Assembly (NCBI RefSeq): GCF_023145115.1
Contig: NZ_JAGLEJ010000037.1
Location: forward strand, 62,001 to 126,000
Reading direction: 5' to 3'
From: Algiphilus sp.
GTDB lineage: Bacteria; Pseudomonadota; Gammaproteobacteria; Nevskiales; Nevskiaceae
Length of the DNA stretch: 64,000 nt
In this document: piece by piece, positions 53,276 through 62,198 of the stretch
How positions within the stretch are numbered: position 1 is the stretch's first letter
Layout of the letters: every line of letters begins with the position of its first letter
Position numbers and translations under genes: made by a program
The notes under the pieces: model-generated
Database searches by the model: none
What the model was told of the DNA's origin: nothing
What the model saw: the letters and a program-made list of their open reading frames with translations, nothing else

Positions 53276-55088
53276 AGTGCAAAAAGACTTTAACGATGTA
53301 GAGGCGAGGTCTGAAGCCACGGAGGTTGTCTTTGCGGACGTAATAGGAATTGCTCATCGCTTAAAGTTGCCTCCTCCAGAAGAACTGGCCGAGATCGCGG
53401 AAATTCGATCTGAAATGGTCTCCCTAGAGGATAAACGCTCTCAGTTCACTAATGAACTCACAGATGCGATCGTCGCAGAGCTGGAGCGCCGGCTGTCCTC
53501 ATTCGAAAGGTTTGGCACACAAAGTAAGTATCTGAGATCCGTCGCGGACTTGGCGGCGCTGGCGGGCAGAAGCGATGATGAGGCGCTTCACTTACGTGCA
53601 GCCCTATCTTACAAGGAATCCGTCTCGACAAAGAGGCAACTTGCAGAAAATCGGCTTCAAGCGAACGCTCTGGACGAGGCATTACACTTATTCTCCTCTC
53701 CTGAACTGGCTGAAGATGTCCCTTCCAGACTACGCCTCGGTTATATGGCCGTGGTGTCTATGGATCTCCAGCGCGCCATGGCTGAAGTTACTGAAGCACT
53801 CAAAATTGATTCAACCGATTATGCGGCTCGACTTTTCGAGGGAGCTCTCCATCTAGCAACTGGCCATCCCCAGTTTGCAATTCGCAGCTTTCGCGTTGCG
53901 ATGCAAATGCGCCCAAGCTCTAGTGTTTTGTACTGCAATCTCGGTATTGCGTATCTCCAGCTTCGGCAGCGAGGGAAGGCTCTGGATATGCTGCGACGCG
54001 CTATTCAATTAAATCCAATAAATTCTGGTGCTATAAGGCTTTTCGCTGACCTTGCCAGAAATATGAATCGCGATGACCTGGCAATAGGGCCATTGGAACA
54101 CTGTCTGCGGTTGCATGCGGATAGGGCGGATCTTTGGTCTAGGCTTGCGAGAGCAAAATATTTCTTGCGCGATTACATTGGCGCGTTGAATGCGCTTAAA
54201 CATGAGTCTGCTCTTTCCGACAATAGCGCACTTTGGAATAACATGGGCGCGGTTTATGAAAAACTGGGGCAGCGTTCGCAGGCGATTAAGCGGGTAGCAC
54301 ACGCTCTGGCACTCGCCGAGACGGAAACTCCTGTTGATGCCCTGCGGGCAGCTAGGAATATGGCGCGATTGCTTGCCAGTCAAGGCGAGCACAAAGAAGT
54401 ATTGGCGCTTACGGCCAGTATCGTCCACATAGATCCCGACCAACTACTGGTTCGTGATAAGGATTTATCGGACTTGACGGCTTTTCGACTTAGGGCGCTA
54501 ATTAATTTGGAGGAGTTCGACGTTGTCAACCGTGAGATGCAAGCATTGCTTGAGCGTGAAGATACAGCGCCTCAGCTTCGGCGGTGGATGGCAATAGCGG
54601 GAATTGCCTTCTCTATTAACCGGAGCAGCCAAAGAGACTTGCTTGTCTATCTAACCGGTAAGGGCTGGGAGCTGGTCGAGGACAGTAGTTCCGTCAATAC
54701 GGCTGAGCTTGTTCCGCTGGTCAATAATATTGCTTGTGCTTGCGCTGAACTCGGCGAAGTGGATGAAGCGGAGACGAGGCTTCAGCGGGTGTCATGGGCA
54801 ATCGGGCGAGATCCGTTCGTTACTGCGACCAAGGGGTTAATAAGAATTAGAAAAGGCGATATTGATCGTGGGACCGCGCTCTATCGGAAAGCTATCCGGC
54901 TCGCGCATTCCCGGGCGGATGCCACCAAGATTAGACAAAAGATGAACCTAGAGTTGGGTATGGTCTACTTGGAGAAGAACCCTAAGACAGCTCAAAAATA
55001 CCTGAAACAAGTTGTTCATCCTGCGCGCAACGCAGACAGCCTGTTGGCGGATCTCGCTCGTCGTTTGCTTCGATCATTGGAATCGTGA
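53262..55088 (+). CDS. TPR-repeat protein partnered with the kinase (island cargo)
   Basis: A 608-residue, largely helical protein. An N-terminal coiled segment (about 1-75) is followed by tetratricopeptide-like repeats: RLGYMAVVSMDLQRAMAEVT, SSVLYCNLGIAYLQLRQRGK, AGA-type ALWNNMGAVYEKLGQRSQAI and further degenerate units to the end. No catalytic domain was recognised. The ATG at 53262 lies inside the kinase gene, so the two are translated together and probably form a complex or kinase-substrate pair. Same AT-rich composition as the kinase. Function unknown; defence or stress signalling is a hypothesis from its location on an island. Confidence 0.85.
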   Translation: MQFSKVQKDFNDVEARSEATEVVFADVIGIAHRLKLPPPEELAEIAEIRSEMVSLEDKRSQFTNELTDAIVAELERRLSSFERFGTQSKYLRSVADLAALAGRSDDEALHLRAALSYKESVSTKRQLAENRLQANALDEALHLFSSPELAEDVPSRLRLGYMAVVSMDLQRAMAEVTEALKIDSTDYAARLFEGALHLATGHPQFAIRSFRVAMQMRPSSSVLYCNLGIAYLQLRQRGKALDMLRRAIQLNPINSGAIRLFADLARNMNRDDLAIGPLEHCLRLHADRADLWSRLARAKYFLRDYIGALNALKHESALSDNSALWNNMGAVYEKLGQRSQAIKRVAHALALAETETPVDALRAARNMARLLASQGEHKEVLALTASIVHIDPDQLLVRDKDLSDLTAFRLRALINLEEFDVVNREMQALLEREDTAPQLRRWMAIAGIAFSINRSSQRDLLVYLTGKGWELVEDSSSVNTAELVPLVNNIACACAELGEVDEAETRLQRVSWAIGRDPFVTATKGLIRIRKGDIDRGTALYRKAIRLAHSRADATKIRQKMNLELGMVYLEKNPKTAQKYLKQVVHPARNADSLLADLARRLLRSLES

Positions 55089-55172
55089 TCATTCATTCGA
55101 TCGATGCTGTCTAAATTGTCGTAAATCTGCTTTGAGCGGTTTCGTGGATAACCGAGGCCACCTCCAAGTGAG

Positions 55173-55619
55173 TTAAGTGCCCGAATCGGTGCGGTTTATG
55201 AAGTTGATTTTGGGGGTGTTGTCCGGACCTCGAAATATGCCCAATTCCTCAGTCATACGAAGGTGTCGCCTCTCTAGCGCGGCAATCCGGTTCAGCAGCA
55301 CGCCCCGCTCTTCTCGTGCCGTCTCCAGTTTGGAACGGAGGTTCGCGTTTGCGACACGCTTCTTGTCGTAAAGTGATCGCATGCTCTGGCCAGGCTTCTT
55401 TTTGGCGTTTTGCTCGATCAGCTCCGCCAGGTCGGGGTACCGCTTGCGGCTCAGTGTGGAACGCTGAAACCCCGCCTCGACAGCGACGGAGGAAAGGGTC
55501 ATCCGGGCTGTGGGCGACACTCGCTTCGGCTTGCCCTCCATCATTCGCTGGTAGGCCTTCCACAGGGCTCTGGCAGTCTTGTTGTTGACCCAATAGGGCG
55601 TTGAGGAACTTGTCGTCAT
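55173..55619 (-). CDS. Small coiled-coil accessory protein (TnpC-like)
   Basis: A 148-residue basic protein. An N-terminal helix-turn-helix-like part (residues about 30-65, SSVAVEAGFQRSTLSRKRYP) is followed by a coiled coil (LRSKLETAREERGVLLNRIA, then LERRHLRMTEELGIF). The size, position and layout match TnpC of Tn554 and the DUF6262-type proteins downstream of tandem recombinases, which influence the efficiency or direction of recombination. The ATG overlaps the stop of the preceding recombinase (ATGA), so it is coupled. The 84 bp between its stop and the TPR stop contain nothing I can name. Confidence 0.8.
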   Translation of the reverse strand: MTTSSSTPYWVNNKTARALWKAYQRMMEGKPKRVSPTARMTLSSVAVEAGFQRSTLSRKRYPDLAELIEQNAKKKPGQSMRSLYDKKRVANANLRSKLETAREERGVLLNRIAALERRHLRMTEELGIFRGPDNTPKINFINRTDSGT

Positions 55620-57535
55620 TGTGGCTCCCGTTGGGCGTCGCGGTGGCTCTCAATGAGAGCGATGGCCTGTTCGACCATGGCCAGATCCGCCTTTTTCTGT
55701 TCGCGGGCGAACGCATCTCTGGCGGACAATTCTTCAAGCCCGTAGCGCACGCTGTCGCGCAAGGCGGTTAGCTCGGGTAGGCGGTGGCTGTCTATGATGG
55801 CCTTGCTGCACGGCTTTCCTTCAGCCTTGGTCATGCAGCCCCTCACCGTGAGGGCGCTCTGCCACTCGCAGTCATCATCCACCAGTGCGCACAAACCGAG
55901 TGTGTTGCGTTTCAGAGTGCCTGAGCGGGTGAGTCGCTTGATCTCGTCAAGGCTCAGTAGCGGCGTATCACCGACGACGGACCGCTTATGATCGTCGCCA
56001 TAAGGCGAGAAGAATCGCTCGTCGTCAATGATTCGCGAGCGGGCCTGGTTGTAGGCGTCGGCATAGATGCGGGTGAACTCCTCAGCATTGGCACGTCGGG
56101 TGCCCGTGACCAGCGGGTGATCCGGGTGCGAGGCTGCGAGGTGCCAGTAGTTGCGACAGTAGTAGGCCGTCATCTGCCATGTCTGATGCTTAGCCTGGAA
56201 GCTCAGACTATCGGGACTGACCAGCCCGCTGGCAGCGGCGTTGACCAGCACCGTACGGCGGATCTGGTGGGCCGAAACCGGCCACTGCCGCCCTACGGCG
56301 TACTTTGTCTCGTCGAGGTCCGGCGTGAGTTGCTTGGCTTCGGCCCAATCCTCCTGAGTGATGCCCAGGTCTGCGTGCTGCGCGATTCGTGTCAGACCGG
56401 CGTTTGAGATAGGTTGGCCAAACTGAAGTTTCCCTTTGCGTTTCTCCGAGGGTGCACGGCGTCGGCCGAAGTCCATCTCCAGTACTTGAAACAAGTGGTC
56501 GCTCAAATGGGGCGGGTTCGGATGGACGGTGATGTAGGTGTCCAACAGCCGCTCTAGCGCCTGTGCTGCGGGGGCGACCTTAGGTGATGCAACCCAAATC
56601 GCATGCGGATTGTCTTGGGTCTTGGTGGTGGGGCCGGTCAGCAAATGAGTTAGGTTGTCGCCAATCTGCTCCTGGCGTAGACAACCCCGGCGAAGCGCCA
56701 GTATTTCGCTCTTGCGGGCGCAGGTGCCGGCGATGAGCGTCCAGAAGGCTGCGGTCCGCACCAGAGCAAAGTAAGAAGCCAGCGGGGTTGACACGTTGCC
56801 CACGCGATCCATCTGGCGCCGCAAGCGAGGTCTGTCTGACATCAGTGTCGCCCAGTGGACTTTCCCGCCTGGTCGTCTCTGATCGCATGTAGCGTGCGCC
56901 CAGGCCGCCAGTACCTCGGCAAGTTCATCGGCTACAGTAAGGTAGTCGGACAGAATCTCCTGTGCAGTGTCGTCGACGACCTGGTAGATCCGCCGTGGAA
57001 TGACCGCATGCTGCCGATGCGACAGCGTGTCGATGTTGCGCAGCGCCCGGATCTGGTCGTGCTCCAGAAACGTCCAGCCGAGGGTGTCTCGCGCGGCCAG
57101 TGCGACACGCGCGATGCTGACGATGGCGCGCATCTTGTGATTGTGAGGCTTGCTCTGGCCGGGTTTCGGCGTGGCGACGAAGTCGATGACGACGTTGGGG
57201 TGGCGATGTAAATCTTTCAGCCTTACCCTCTGGTCGGCGCAATGAGCGGCGAGCCGGGCGAGATGCCAGCAAGTTCGAAACGCAGTTAAGGCAGCAAGGG
57301 TCTTACCGTGCGTCAGTCGCAGCAGGGCCAATCGCTTTGCGTCGTGCGAGTTATCCGGCCAGTTGACCGTTACGCGAAGACGCGGGCGCGACTTGTCGCT
57401 CGGAAACAGCCACACGTCGTCCGTGAGGCGGCTCAAGACATTGCCATGGTAGTCGACACTGACCACAGGGTTGTCTTCGGTCTCGATGCCCGTTATCTCG
57501 TGGTCCGAATAATCCAGCTTCAACGTCAGCGCCAC
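55616..57535 (-). CDS. Tyrosine recombinase C (large)
   Basis: A 639-residue site-specific recombinase. The catalytic domain is at about residues 250-480. An Arg lies in GTCARKSEILALRRG, the HxxR box in SAHQIRRTVLVNAA, and a probable nucleophile Tyr in KHQTWQMTAYYCRNY. A Cys-bearing C-terminal extension (CALVDDDCEW, GCMTKAEGKPC) is a possible zinc site. Start GTG 57535 overlaps the TAG of the previous gene by one base. It is the third recombinase of the operon and distinct in sequence from the other two. Confidence 0.85.
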   Translation of the reverse strand: MALTLKLDYSDHEITGIETEDNPVVSVDYHGNVLSRLTDDVWLFPSDKSRPRLRVTVNWPDNSHDAKRLALLRLTHGKTLAALTAFRTCWHLARLAAHCADQRVRLKDLHRHPNVVIDFVATPKPGQSKPHNHKMRAIVSIARVALAARDTLGWTFLEHDQIRALRNIDTLSHRQHAVIPRRIYQVVDDTAQEILSDYLTVADELAEVLAAWAHATCDQRRPGGKVHWATLMSDRPRLRRQMDRVGNVSTPLASYFALVRTAAFWTLIAGTCARKSEILALRRGCLRQEQIGDNLTHLLTGPTTKTQDNPHAIWVASPKVAPAAQALERLLDTYITVHPNPPHLSDHLFQVLEMDFGRRRAPSEKRKGKLQFGQPISNAGLTRIAQHADLGITQEDWAEAKQLTPDLDETKYAVGRQWPVSAHQIRRTVLVNAAASGLVSPDSLSFQAKHQTWQMTAYYCRNYWHLAASHPDHPLVTGTRRANAEEFTRIYADAYNQARSRIIDDERFFSPYGDDHKRSVVGDTPLLSLDEIKRLTRSGTLKRNTLGLCALVDDDCEWQSALTVRGCMTKAEGKPCSKAIIDSHRLPELTALRDSVRYGLEELSARDAFAREQKKADLAMVEQAIALIESHRDAQREPQ

Positions 57536-59601
57536 TAGAATTCCTCCAGCCGAATGATCGTCGCGAACAGGGGATGCGGCTCGGTGCCGATTCGCTCACG
57601 CATGCGGTCGACATTTGTTTGCTGCTCCGGGTGACGCGTCAGGTAGTCCGTGACGATCGCGTCGATGAGCGCTATCGGTCGCTCACTCGCTGTGTTTGTC
57701 GCGACACGCCAACGGAGGACATGCTGGTAGCTCAGCAGGCGGTGGATGTAGTCCATCGAGTCCTCTCCCCGGTAATGGACACAGCCAAGGCATGCCGCCT
57801 CGTTGCAGCCTCCACCAGCGGTGTCGGCGGCAATCGGCTCACGGTGGCCAGGAGAGGCGCAGTTGCCTGGCGCCAGCGCGGAATGCTGTTCAGTGGCCCA
57901 GTGCCGGGACCATTCCAGCGTCGCCCAATGGAGGTTGCCTTTGCCGCCGTAGTGGCTCATCGCGACCTGCGGGGTATTGCCCAGATCGCGAGATACATGC
58001 AGCGAGTCGCCGCCGTAGCGCCGCAGTAGCCACTCGGCCTTGGCACGCCGCAAAGTGCGGGCGCCAAAGGCCGGCGCATCCGAGGCATCGAACCATGTTC
58101 TAAAACCCTTGATAGATTCATCAGAACACTGCTTTATGCGCCATGTGAGCGTACCGGTGCGCGCGGCGGCCTCCAGTGCCCTGCCACCGTTAGTGTTCGT
58201 AGTAATTGCCGGGAACATCGGCGTGTCGGTAGTGATGCCGCCCGGAACACATGCTTCAAGGAACTGTATGTGCTGGTCCAGCCGACGCGAATAGACGGTG
58301 CCTACACGGGGGCGGATGTGTCGGCCTGCACGCGCCTTCCAGATCGGCGCATTTGTCGCGTGCTGACCTACCGTGAGGGCGCGTGCCACCGATAGGTTGA
58401 CCCCGGTAATGGCAATGAACCGGTGCAGTTCTGCGACGATGCGCAGGTTGATCATTTTGAGGTTGGCTGCCAGCGGATCGATAGCGGCGCCGTAGCTTCC
58501 GTATGGGGCGGGCAGTTCGGCGTCTACGCGCTGACCCTTACTGTTCCAAAGGCGGATGACTTCGTGGGCGCGGATTGCCGTGCACAGTCCATTGGCCGTC
58601 AGCGCGTCGATCACAACGTGCAGGTTGGCGCAGTACCGTTTGAGCTCGGCGTCGCCAGCGGCCTCCGTCGTCAGGCCGCTTCGTCGTAAGCGCGGCAGTG
58701 AGAGGGTCAACTTGATCTGATAGGCCGGCTGATGTATCGCGGCCGCAATGAAATGCAGCGGAGGCTGTATGTACTGGTGAACGGTTGCTGCACGGAGTTT
58801 TCCGGCGCGCCACTGCCTGACCAGATGCTGAGAGTAGGCTTGCAATGTCTCAACTGCGGTGTCCAGAGACAGCGTCTGGCATACCTCGTCAGCCCAGACG
58901 ATCCAGCCGCGAAGTTTTCCCCACTGCGTTCTGAGAGATGTGGTCGATGGGCTTCGCTCGGTGAAGCGGGCACGAAACTCCTTGCTCAGCGCCTCTATCA
59001 AGCGCGGACGGGGCGCGGTCATATCAAGGCTATTCAGACGCGCTTGTCGAATGGTTCGCCACTGGTGGAGGGGCAGTCCAGCGTCACCGGGGATCAGAAG
59101 GCGAGCGAAATCTGCTTCCCTTGTACTGTGCTGTCCATCCAGCACAAAGCGCCAGTCGTCGTCACTTGGAGATTCTGCTTCGGTCGGCGGAAACAATACA
59201 GACCGCTCTGCGTCGGAGAGTGGAAGCGCTGTGACCGATCGGCGCAGGGTCGGACGGAATTTTTGTGATACAGCGTCACAGCGCGCCAGCAGCGGCACTA
59301 TCGTTTCGCGCCGCAATGGCGCACCCGACTGATCCACCCACTGCACAAAGCGCCTCAGTGCGCCCGCGAGAGTGCCTGTGCTTGCGGGTGCCAGCCCCCA
59401 GCCCCGAATCTCGGCGACCATACCGGCCAGCACCGCGATGCGGTCCGGGTCAGTGACCCATGATGACGTATCGGTTCGCCGAAAGACGCGCGAGTCCATC
59501 GCTGAGCTTTCCGGCCAGATCAGGCGCTTCAGGTCTACGGGGGTGCCGTAACTATCTGTCCCAAGCTGCCAGTCGAATTTGTCCGGTGCCATGCCGGTCA
59601 T
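57535..59601 (-). CDS. Tyrosine recombinase B (large, TnpB-like)
   Basis: A 688-residue protein related to the large recombinase of tandem systems (TnpB in Tn554). The C-terminal domain has TGVNLSVARALTVGQ at the first Arg region, GARTLRRAKAEWLLRRYGG in place of the HxxR box, and GNTPQVAMSHYGG with the likely Tyr. The His of HxxR is not obvious, so the active site may be altered. A Cys cluster GGGCNEAACLGCVHYRG near residue 605 could bind zinc. ATG 59601 overlaps the stop of recombinase A as ATGA. The long N-terminal domain probably binds the core-type DNA arms. Confidence 0.83.
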   Translation of the reverse strand: MTGMAPDKFDWQLGTDSYGTPVDLKRLIWPESSAMDSRVFRRTDTSSWVTDPDRIAVLAGMVAEIRGWGLAPASTGTLAGALRRFVQWVDQSGAPLRRETIVPLLARCDAVSQKFRPTLRRSVTALPLSDAERSVLFPPTEAESPSDDDWRFVLDGQHSTREADFARLLIPGDAGLPLHQWRTIRQARLNSLDMTAPRPRLIEALSKEFRARFTERSPSTTSLRTQWGKLRGWIVWADEVCQTLSLDTAVETLQAYSQHLVRQWRAGKLRAATVHQYIQPPLHFIAAAIHQPAYQIKLTLSLPRLRRSGLTTEAAGDAELKRYCANLHVVIDALTANGLCTAIRAHEVIRLWNSKGQRVDAELPAPYGSYGAAIDPLAANLKMINLRIVAELHRFIAITGVNLSVARALTVGQHATNAPIWKARAGRHIRPRVGTVYSRRLDQHIQFLEACVPGGITTDTPMFPAITTNTNGGRALEAAARTGTLTWRIKQCSDESIKGFRTWFDASDAPAFGARTLRRAKAEWLLRRYGGDSLHVSRDLGNTPQVAMSHYGGKGNLHWATLEWSRHWATEQHSALAPGNCASPGHREPIAADTAGGGCNEAACLGCVHYRGEDSMDYIHRLLSYQHVLRWRVATNTASERPIALIDAIVTDYLTRHPEQQTNVDRMRERIGTEPHPLFATIIRLEEF

Positions 59602-60914
59602 GCGACTGGTTCCGGCACGCCGAGCCACTCTTCCCACGCGGCTGATGCCGCGTCCATGCGCTCGTCCTCCTCCACGAAATCGATGTAGAGCATGCTGCTG
59701 GCTGCGCTCGTGTGGCCCATTAGCCGCATCAGCACGGGCATTATTTGGTCGGGTGTGTGCCCGGCCTGCATCGAGGCCAGCACGAAGGCTGTTCCGAAGG
59801 TGGCGCGCGTGTCGTGGAATCGGAAGTTCTGGAGACGCAACCCTTGAGCCGATGCGAGCTTCCGCAACTGGGTCATGTCGTGCGAATAGGAGCGCGTGGA
59901 CAGCGGCGCGCCTTGGTTGCTGAGTAGCACGAGGTCCTTCGCTTGCGGCGCCGCCTTTTTCGCACGCGCGTCACGACGGCCAGAGCGACAGTAGGTAAGC
60001 AACTCGCGCAACAGTGGCTCCGGGATCGACGGGTGATATGTCGCTCCGGCCTTGGTTGGGATCCCGTGCTCCGGCCCGACAGATATGGAGAACCAGCCCG
60101 GTATATCGTGTGACGGGAAGTTCTGACGCAGCGAGGTGTGCGTCAGACCCAGTATTGTTCCGAGCCGCATGCCTGAGAAGAATCCCAGTTTCAGGGTCAG
60201 CAGGAACTCCAAACGGAAATACTCTGCAGCGATCCCAAGTAGCGCGTCTCGATCAGTCATGCGCACCGGGACGCACCCTTCCTCGACGCCGCGACGACTC
60301 TGCTTGCCGCGCCGGATCGCCAAGTCGGACGAAACCACGTTAGTGACACGCTCGCGCCCAATGGCGTCGGCGTACCGAACTGCCACTACGCGAGGCCGAT
60401 AGGGCTCGGCGGAACGGTGAAGATAACCAACGTAGGTCGCCCAGCCGTAGAAGGCCCGCAACACCGACATACGGTTGGCCGCAGTAGACCTGGCCAGGGT
60501 CTGGTCATGGATGCGGTCCATGACATGCCCGCGATACCGATAGGTCGGTCGCAGGGAACGCTCATTAGGGAAGTGGGACCAATCAAGTTCTTCCCTCTCC
60601 AGCCAGGAGGCATACCCCGCTAATGCATTGGCGTGCAGCATCACGGTCTTTGTGCTGCCCCGAGTTGCGTGGGCCTCGAAGGCCCGCTCGCGGAGGTATG
60701 CCATCGCAGGCAGCCAGGGCTCGCCATCACTCCAGATAATCGCGGGCATCTCCACCACCGGCCCGTGGGCCTCGTAATCGAGCTGTCCGTTTGATTCCGT
60801 TATCCGGAGGCGCTGACCTGGATACGTTTCTACTCTGGCAATGGGATTTCCCCGAGCTTGCACGGCAGCATCATGCGCGCGTTTGATCCCGATGTCTACG
60901 CTATGAATACTCAC
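59598..60914 (-). CDS. Tyrosine recombinase A (TnpA-like)
   Basis: A 438-residue tyrosine recombinase with a complete active site: Arg in FFSGMRLGTILGL, FRFHDTRATFGTAF (HxxR), His in MRLMGHTSAASS and Tyr in SMLYIDFV. The N-terminal SAM-like DNA-binding part contains MLHANALAGYASWL and ANRMSVLRAFYGWATYVGYL. GTG 60914 is chosen as start because the longer frame to 61007 runs across the island boundary into host DNA. The gene therefore begins 31 bp inside the island end, as tnpA does in Tn554. It is the first gene of the four-gene recombination operon. Confidence 0.88.
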   Translation of the reverse strand: MSIHSVDIGIKRAHDAAVQARGNPIARVETYPGQRLRITESNGQLDYEAHGPVVEMPAIIWSDGEPWLPAMAYLRERAFEAHATRGSTKTVMLHANALAGYASWLEREELDWSHFPNERSLRPTYRYRGHVMDRIHDQTLARSTAANRMSVLRAFYGWATYVGYLHRSAEPYRPRVVAVRYADAIGRERVTNVVSSDLAIRRGKQSRRGVEEGCVPVRMTDRDALLGIAAEYFRLEFLLTLKLGFFSGMRLGTILGLTHTSLRQNFPSHDIPGWFSISVGPEHGIPTKAGATYHPSIPEPLLRELLTYCRSGRRDARAKKAAPQAKDLVLLSNQGAPLSTRSYSHDMTQLRKLASAQGLRLQNFRFHDTRATFGTAFVLASMQAGHTPDQIMPVLMRLMGHTSAASSMLYIDFVEEDERMDAASAAWEEWLGVPEPVA

Positions 60915-60945
60915 GCATGAAACGGCGTAGCGTTCACTCCACTGT

Positions 60946-61200
60946 GCAATAGATGCAGCCGTGCTCGCAGCCCATGTAGGGGTTGATGGAGTTCTCGAAG
61001 GGAACATCGGGCGAGCTGTTGCGGCTGACGATGCTGCGGCTCGTGACGGGGTGCAGGACCGTCTCCAGCCGTGGCGCCGGCGCTTCGGGGTCGTCGCCCG
61101 GCCAGCCGTCGTCGGCAGCCTCGCGCCCGAAGGCGCTGAAGCGGTGGCCGATATTGTCCGCGGCGCCGCGCCCCTTGCGGGGCGGAGTCTTCTGCGTCAT
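60946..61200 (-). pseudogene. PA0069-type radical SAM protein, N-terminal part (truncated)
   Basis: Codes for 85 residues: MTQKTPPRKGRGAADNIGHR, then the NPYMGCEHGCIYC radical SAM cluster motif (C-x3-C-x2-C). The frame then reads three codons into the island (TVE) and stops. The rest of the protein is at 51018-51842. Intact homologues run CIYC-[FY]-ARPSHAYW without interruption. A mini-protein with just the FeS-ligand cysteines may still be made but would lack most of the barrel. Confidence 0.9.
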
Positions 61201-61229
61201 GCCGTCCTCCTTGCCGCCGGCAGGGCATC

Positions 61230-62198
61230 ATGAGCGCTCGAGTCCATCAGGGAAGCATCGTGGAAGGCAACGCAATCATCCTGCATCACTACTGGCTTTC
61301 CCCTTTCTCGGAGAAGATCCGGCTGCTGCTTGGCCATTGCGAACTGGATTGGCTCTCCGTCGAGCAGCCGCCGCGGCTGCCGCGCCCCGAGCTGACGCCC
61401 CTGACCGGTGGTTATCGCAAGATGCCGGTGATGCAGATCGGCGCCGATATCTATTGCGATACGCACGTCATGGTGCCCGAGTTGATGCGTCGCGGCGGAC
61501 GGCCCGAGCTGCTTCCGGCAGCGCGCGCCGAGGAGATCACCGAGCTGGCCGACTGGGTCGACTCGCGGCTTTTCATGACTGTGATCACCGCCTCCATGGG
61601 GCTGTCCGCGGTCAATGCGCTGCGGCGCGACCACGGCTACGGCTGGGGCGAGCTGCTGCGCGTGATCACCGATCGCGTGCGCATGATGCGCGGCGCTGAC
61701 GTGCCGCGCATTCCGCCCAAGCAGGCGCGTGCCGAACTCAAGGAGTTTCTCGGTCGCTTCTCGCAGGAGATGGAAGGCGCCTATCGCTTTGGTGAAGTAC
61801 CCACGCTGGCCGACTTCTCGCTCTTTCATGTGCTGGGCTTCGGGCATGCAACGCTGCGCGCCGGCTTCCTGGATGCCTATCCGCGCCTGCTGGAATGGTA
61901 CGCCCGCATGGGTGCCATCGGGCATGGCCGCTACCGCGACATCTCGCGCGCCGAGGCGCTGGCCGTGGCCGCGGAGAACGAGCCGGCCGAGCTGCCGGTC
62001 TTCGACGGTGGGGTGCCCCAGGGCCTAGCCATCGGCGATGCCGTGCGTATCGCGCCGGCGGATTACGGCACGACCCCTACCGAGGGCGAGCTCGTCGCCG
62101 CCACCGCCGAGCGCTGGATCATCGCGCGCGACGCCGGCGAGCTCGGCCGGCTGCATGTGCACTTCCCCCGCCAGGGTTTCCGCATAGCCACGCGCTAA
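61230..62198 (+). CDS. Glutathione S-transferase-like protein
   Basis: A 322-residue protein with an N-terminal thioredoxin-like GST domain (IILHHYWLSPFSEKIRLLLG, then GYRKMPVMQIGADIYCDTHV with the cis-Pro motif MPV and Asp-Thr in place of the common Glu-Ser) and a helical C-terminal GST domain (VPTLADFSLFHVL). An extra C-terminal part of about 80 residues (VFDGGVPQGLAIGDAVRIAP to the end) is not in standard GSTs. ATG 61230 has AGGG upstream. It is divergent from the truncated radical SAM gene; substrate unknown. Confidence 0.85.
   Translation: MSARVHQGSIVEGNAIILHHYWLSPFSEKIRLLLGHCELDWLSVEQPPRLPRPELTPLTGGYRKMPVMQIGADIYCDTHVMVPELMRRGGRPELLPAARAEEITELADWVDSRLFMTVITASMGLSAVNALRRDHGYGWGELLRVITDRVRMMRGADVPRIPPKQARAELKEFLGRFSQEMEGAYRFGEVPTLADFSLFHVLGFGHATLRAGFLDAYPRLLEWYARMGAIGHGRYRDISRAEALAVAAENEPAELPVFDGGVPQGLAIGDAVRIAPADYGTTPTEGELVAATAERWIIARDAGELGRLHVHFPRQGFRIATR

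Larger units (their letters stand above)
51843..60945. mobile_element. Tandem-tyrosine-recombinase genomic island inserted in a radical SAM gene
   Basis: The limits are defined by the break in the radical SAM gene: left after GGGCGTA (G51843 is ambiguous) and right before GCAATAG at 60946. The 9.1-kb insert carries a leftward recombinase operon (three tyrosine recombinases and a small coiled-coil protein) starting 31 bp inside the right end, and a rightward kinase/TPR cargo near the left end. Layout and insertion in a conserved housekeeping-type gene resemble Tn554 (tnpABC) elements and the Gamma-Mobile-Trio islands; I cannot decide between them. The left 265 bp hold no gene I can support and probably the cargo promoter. 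Confidence 0.88.

Noticed and set aside
51843..60945. Perfect terminal inverted repeats of the island
   Set aside because: Comparing the two ends shows only a short shared GTGGA-containing stretch; the element is not a DDE-type transposon.
60915..61007. Upstream extension of recombinase A to an ATG at 61007
   Set aside because: It would cross the island boundary into the radical SAM gene in another frame; GTG 60914 is inside the island.
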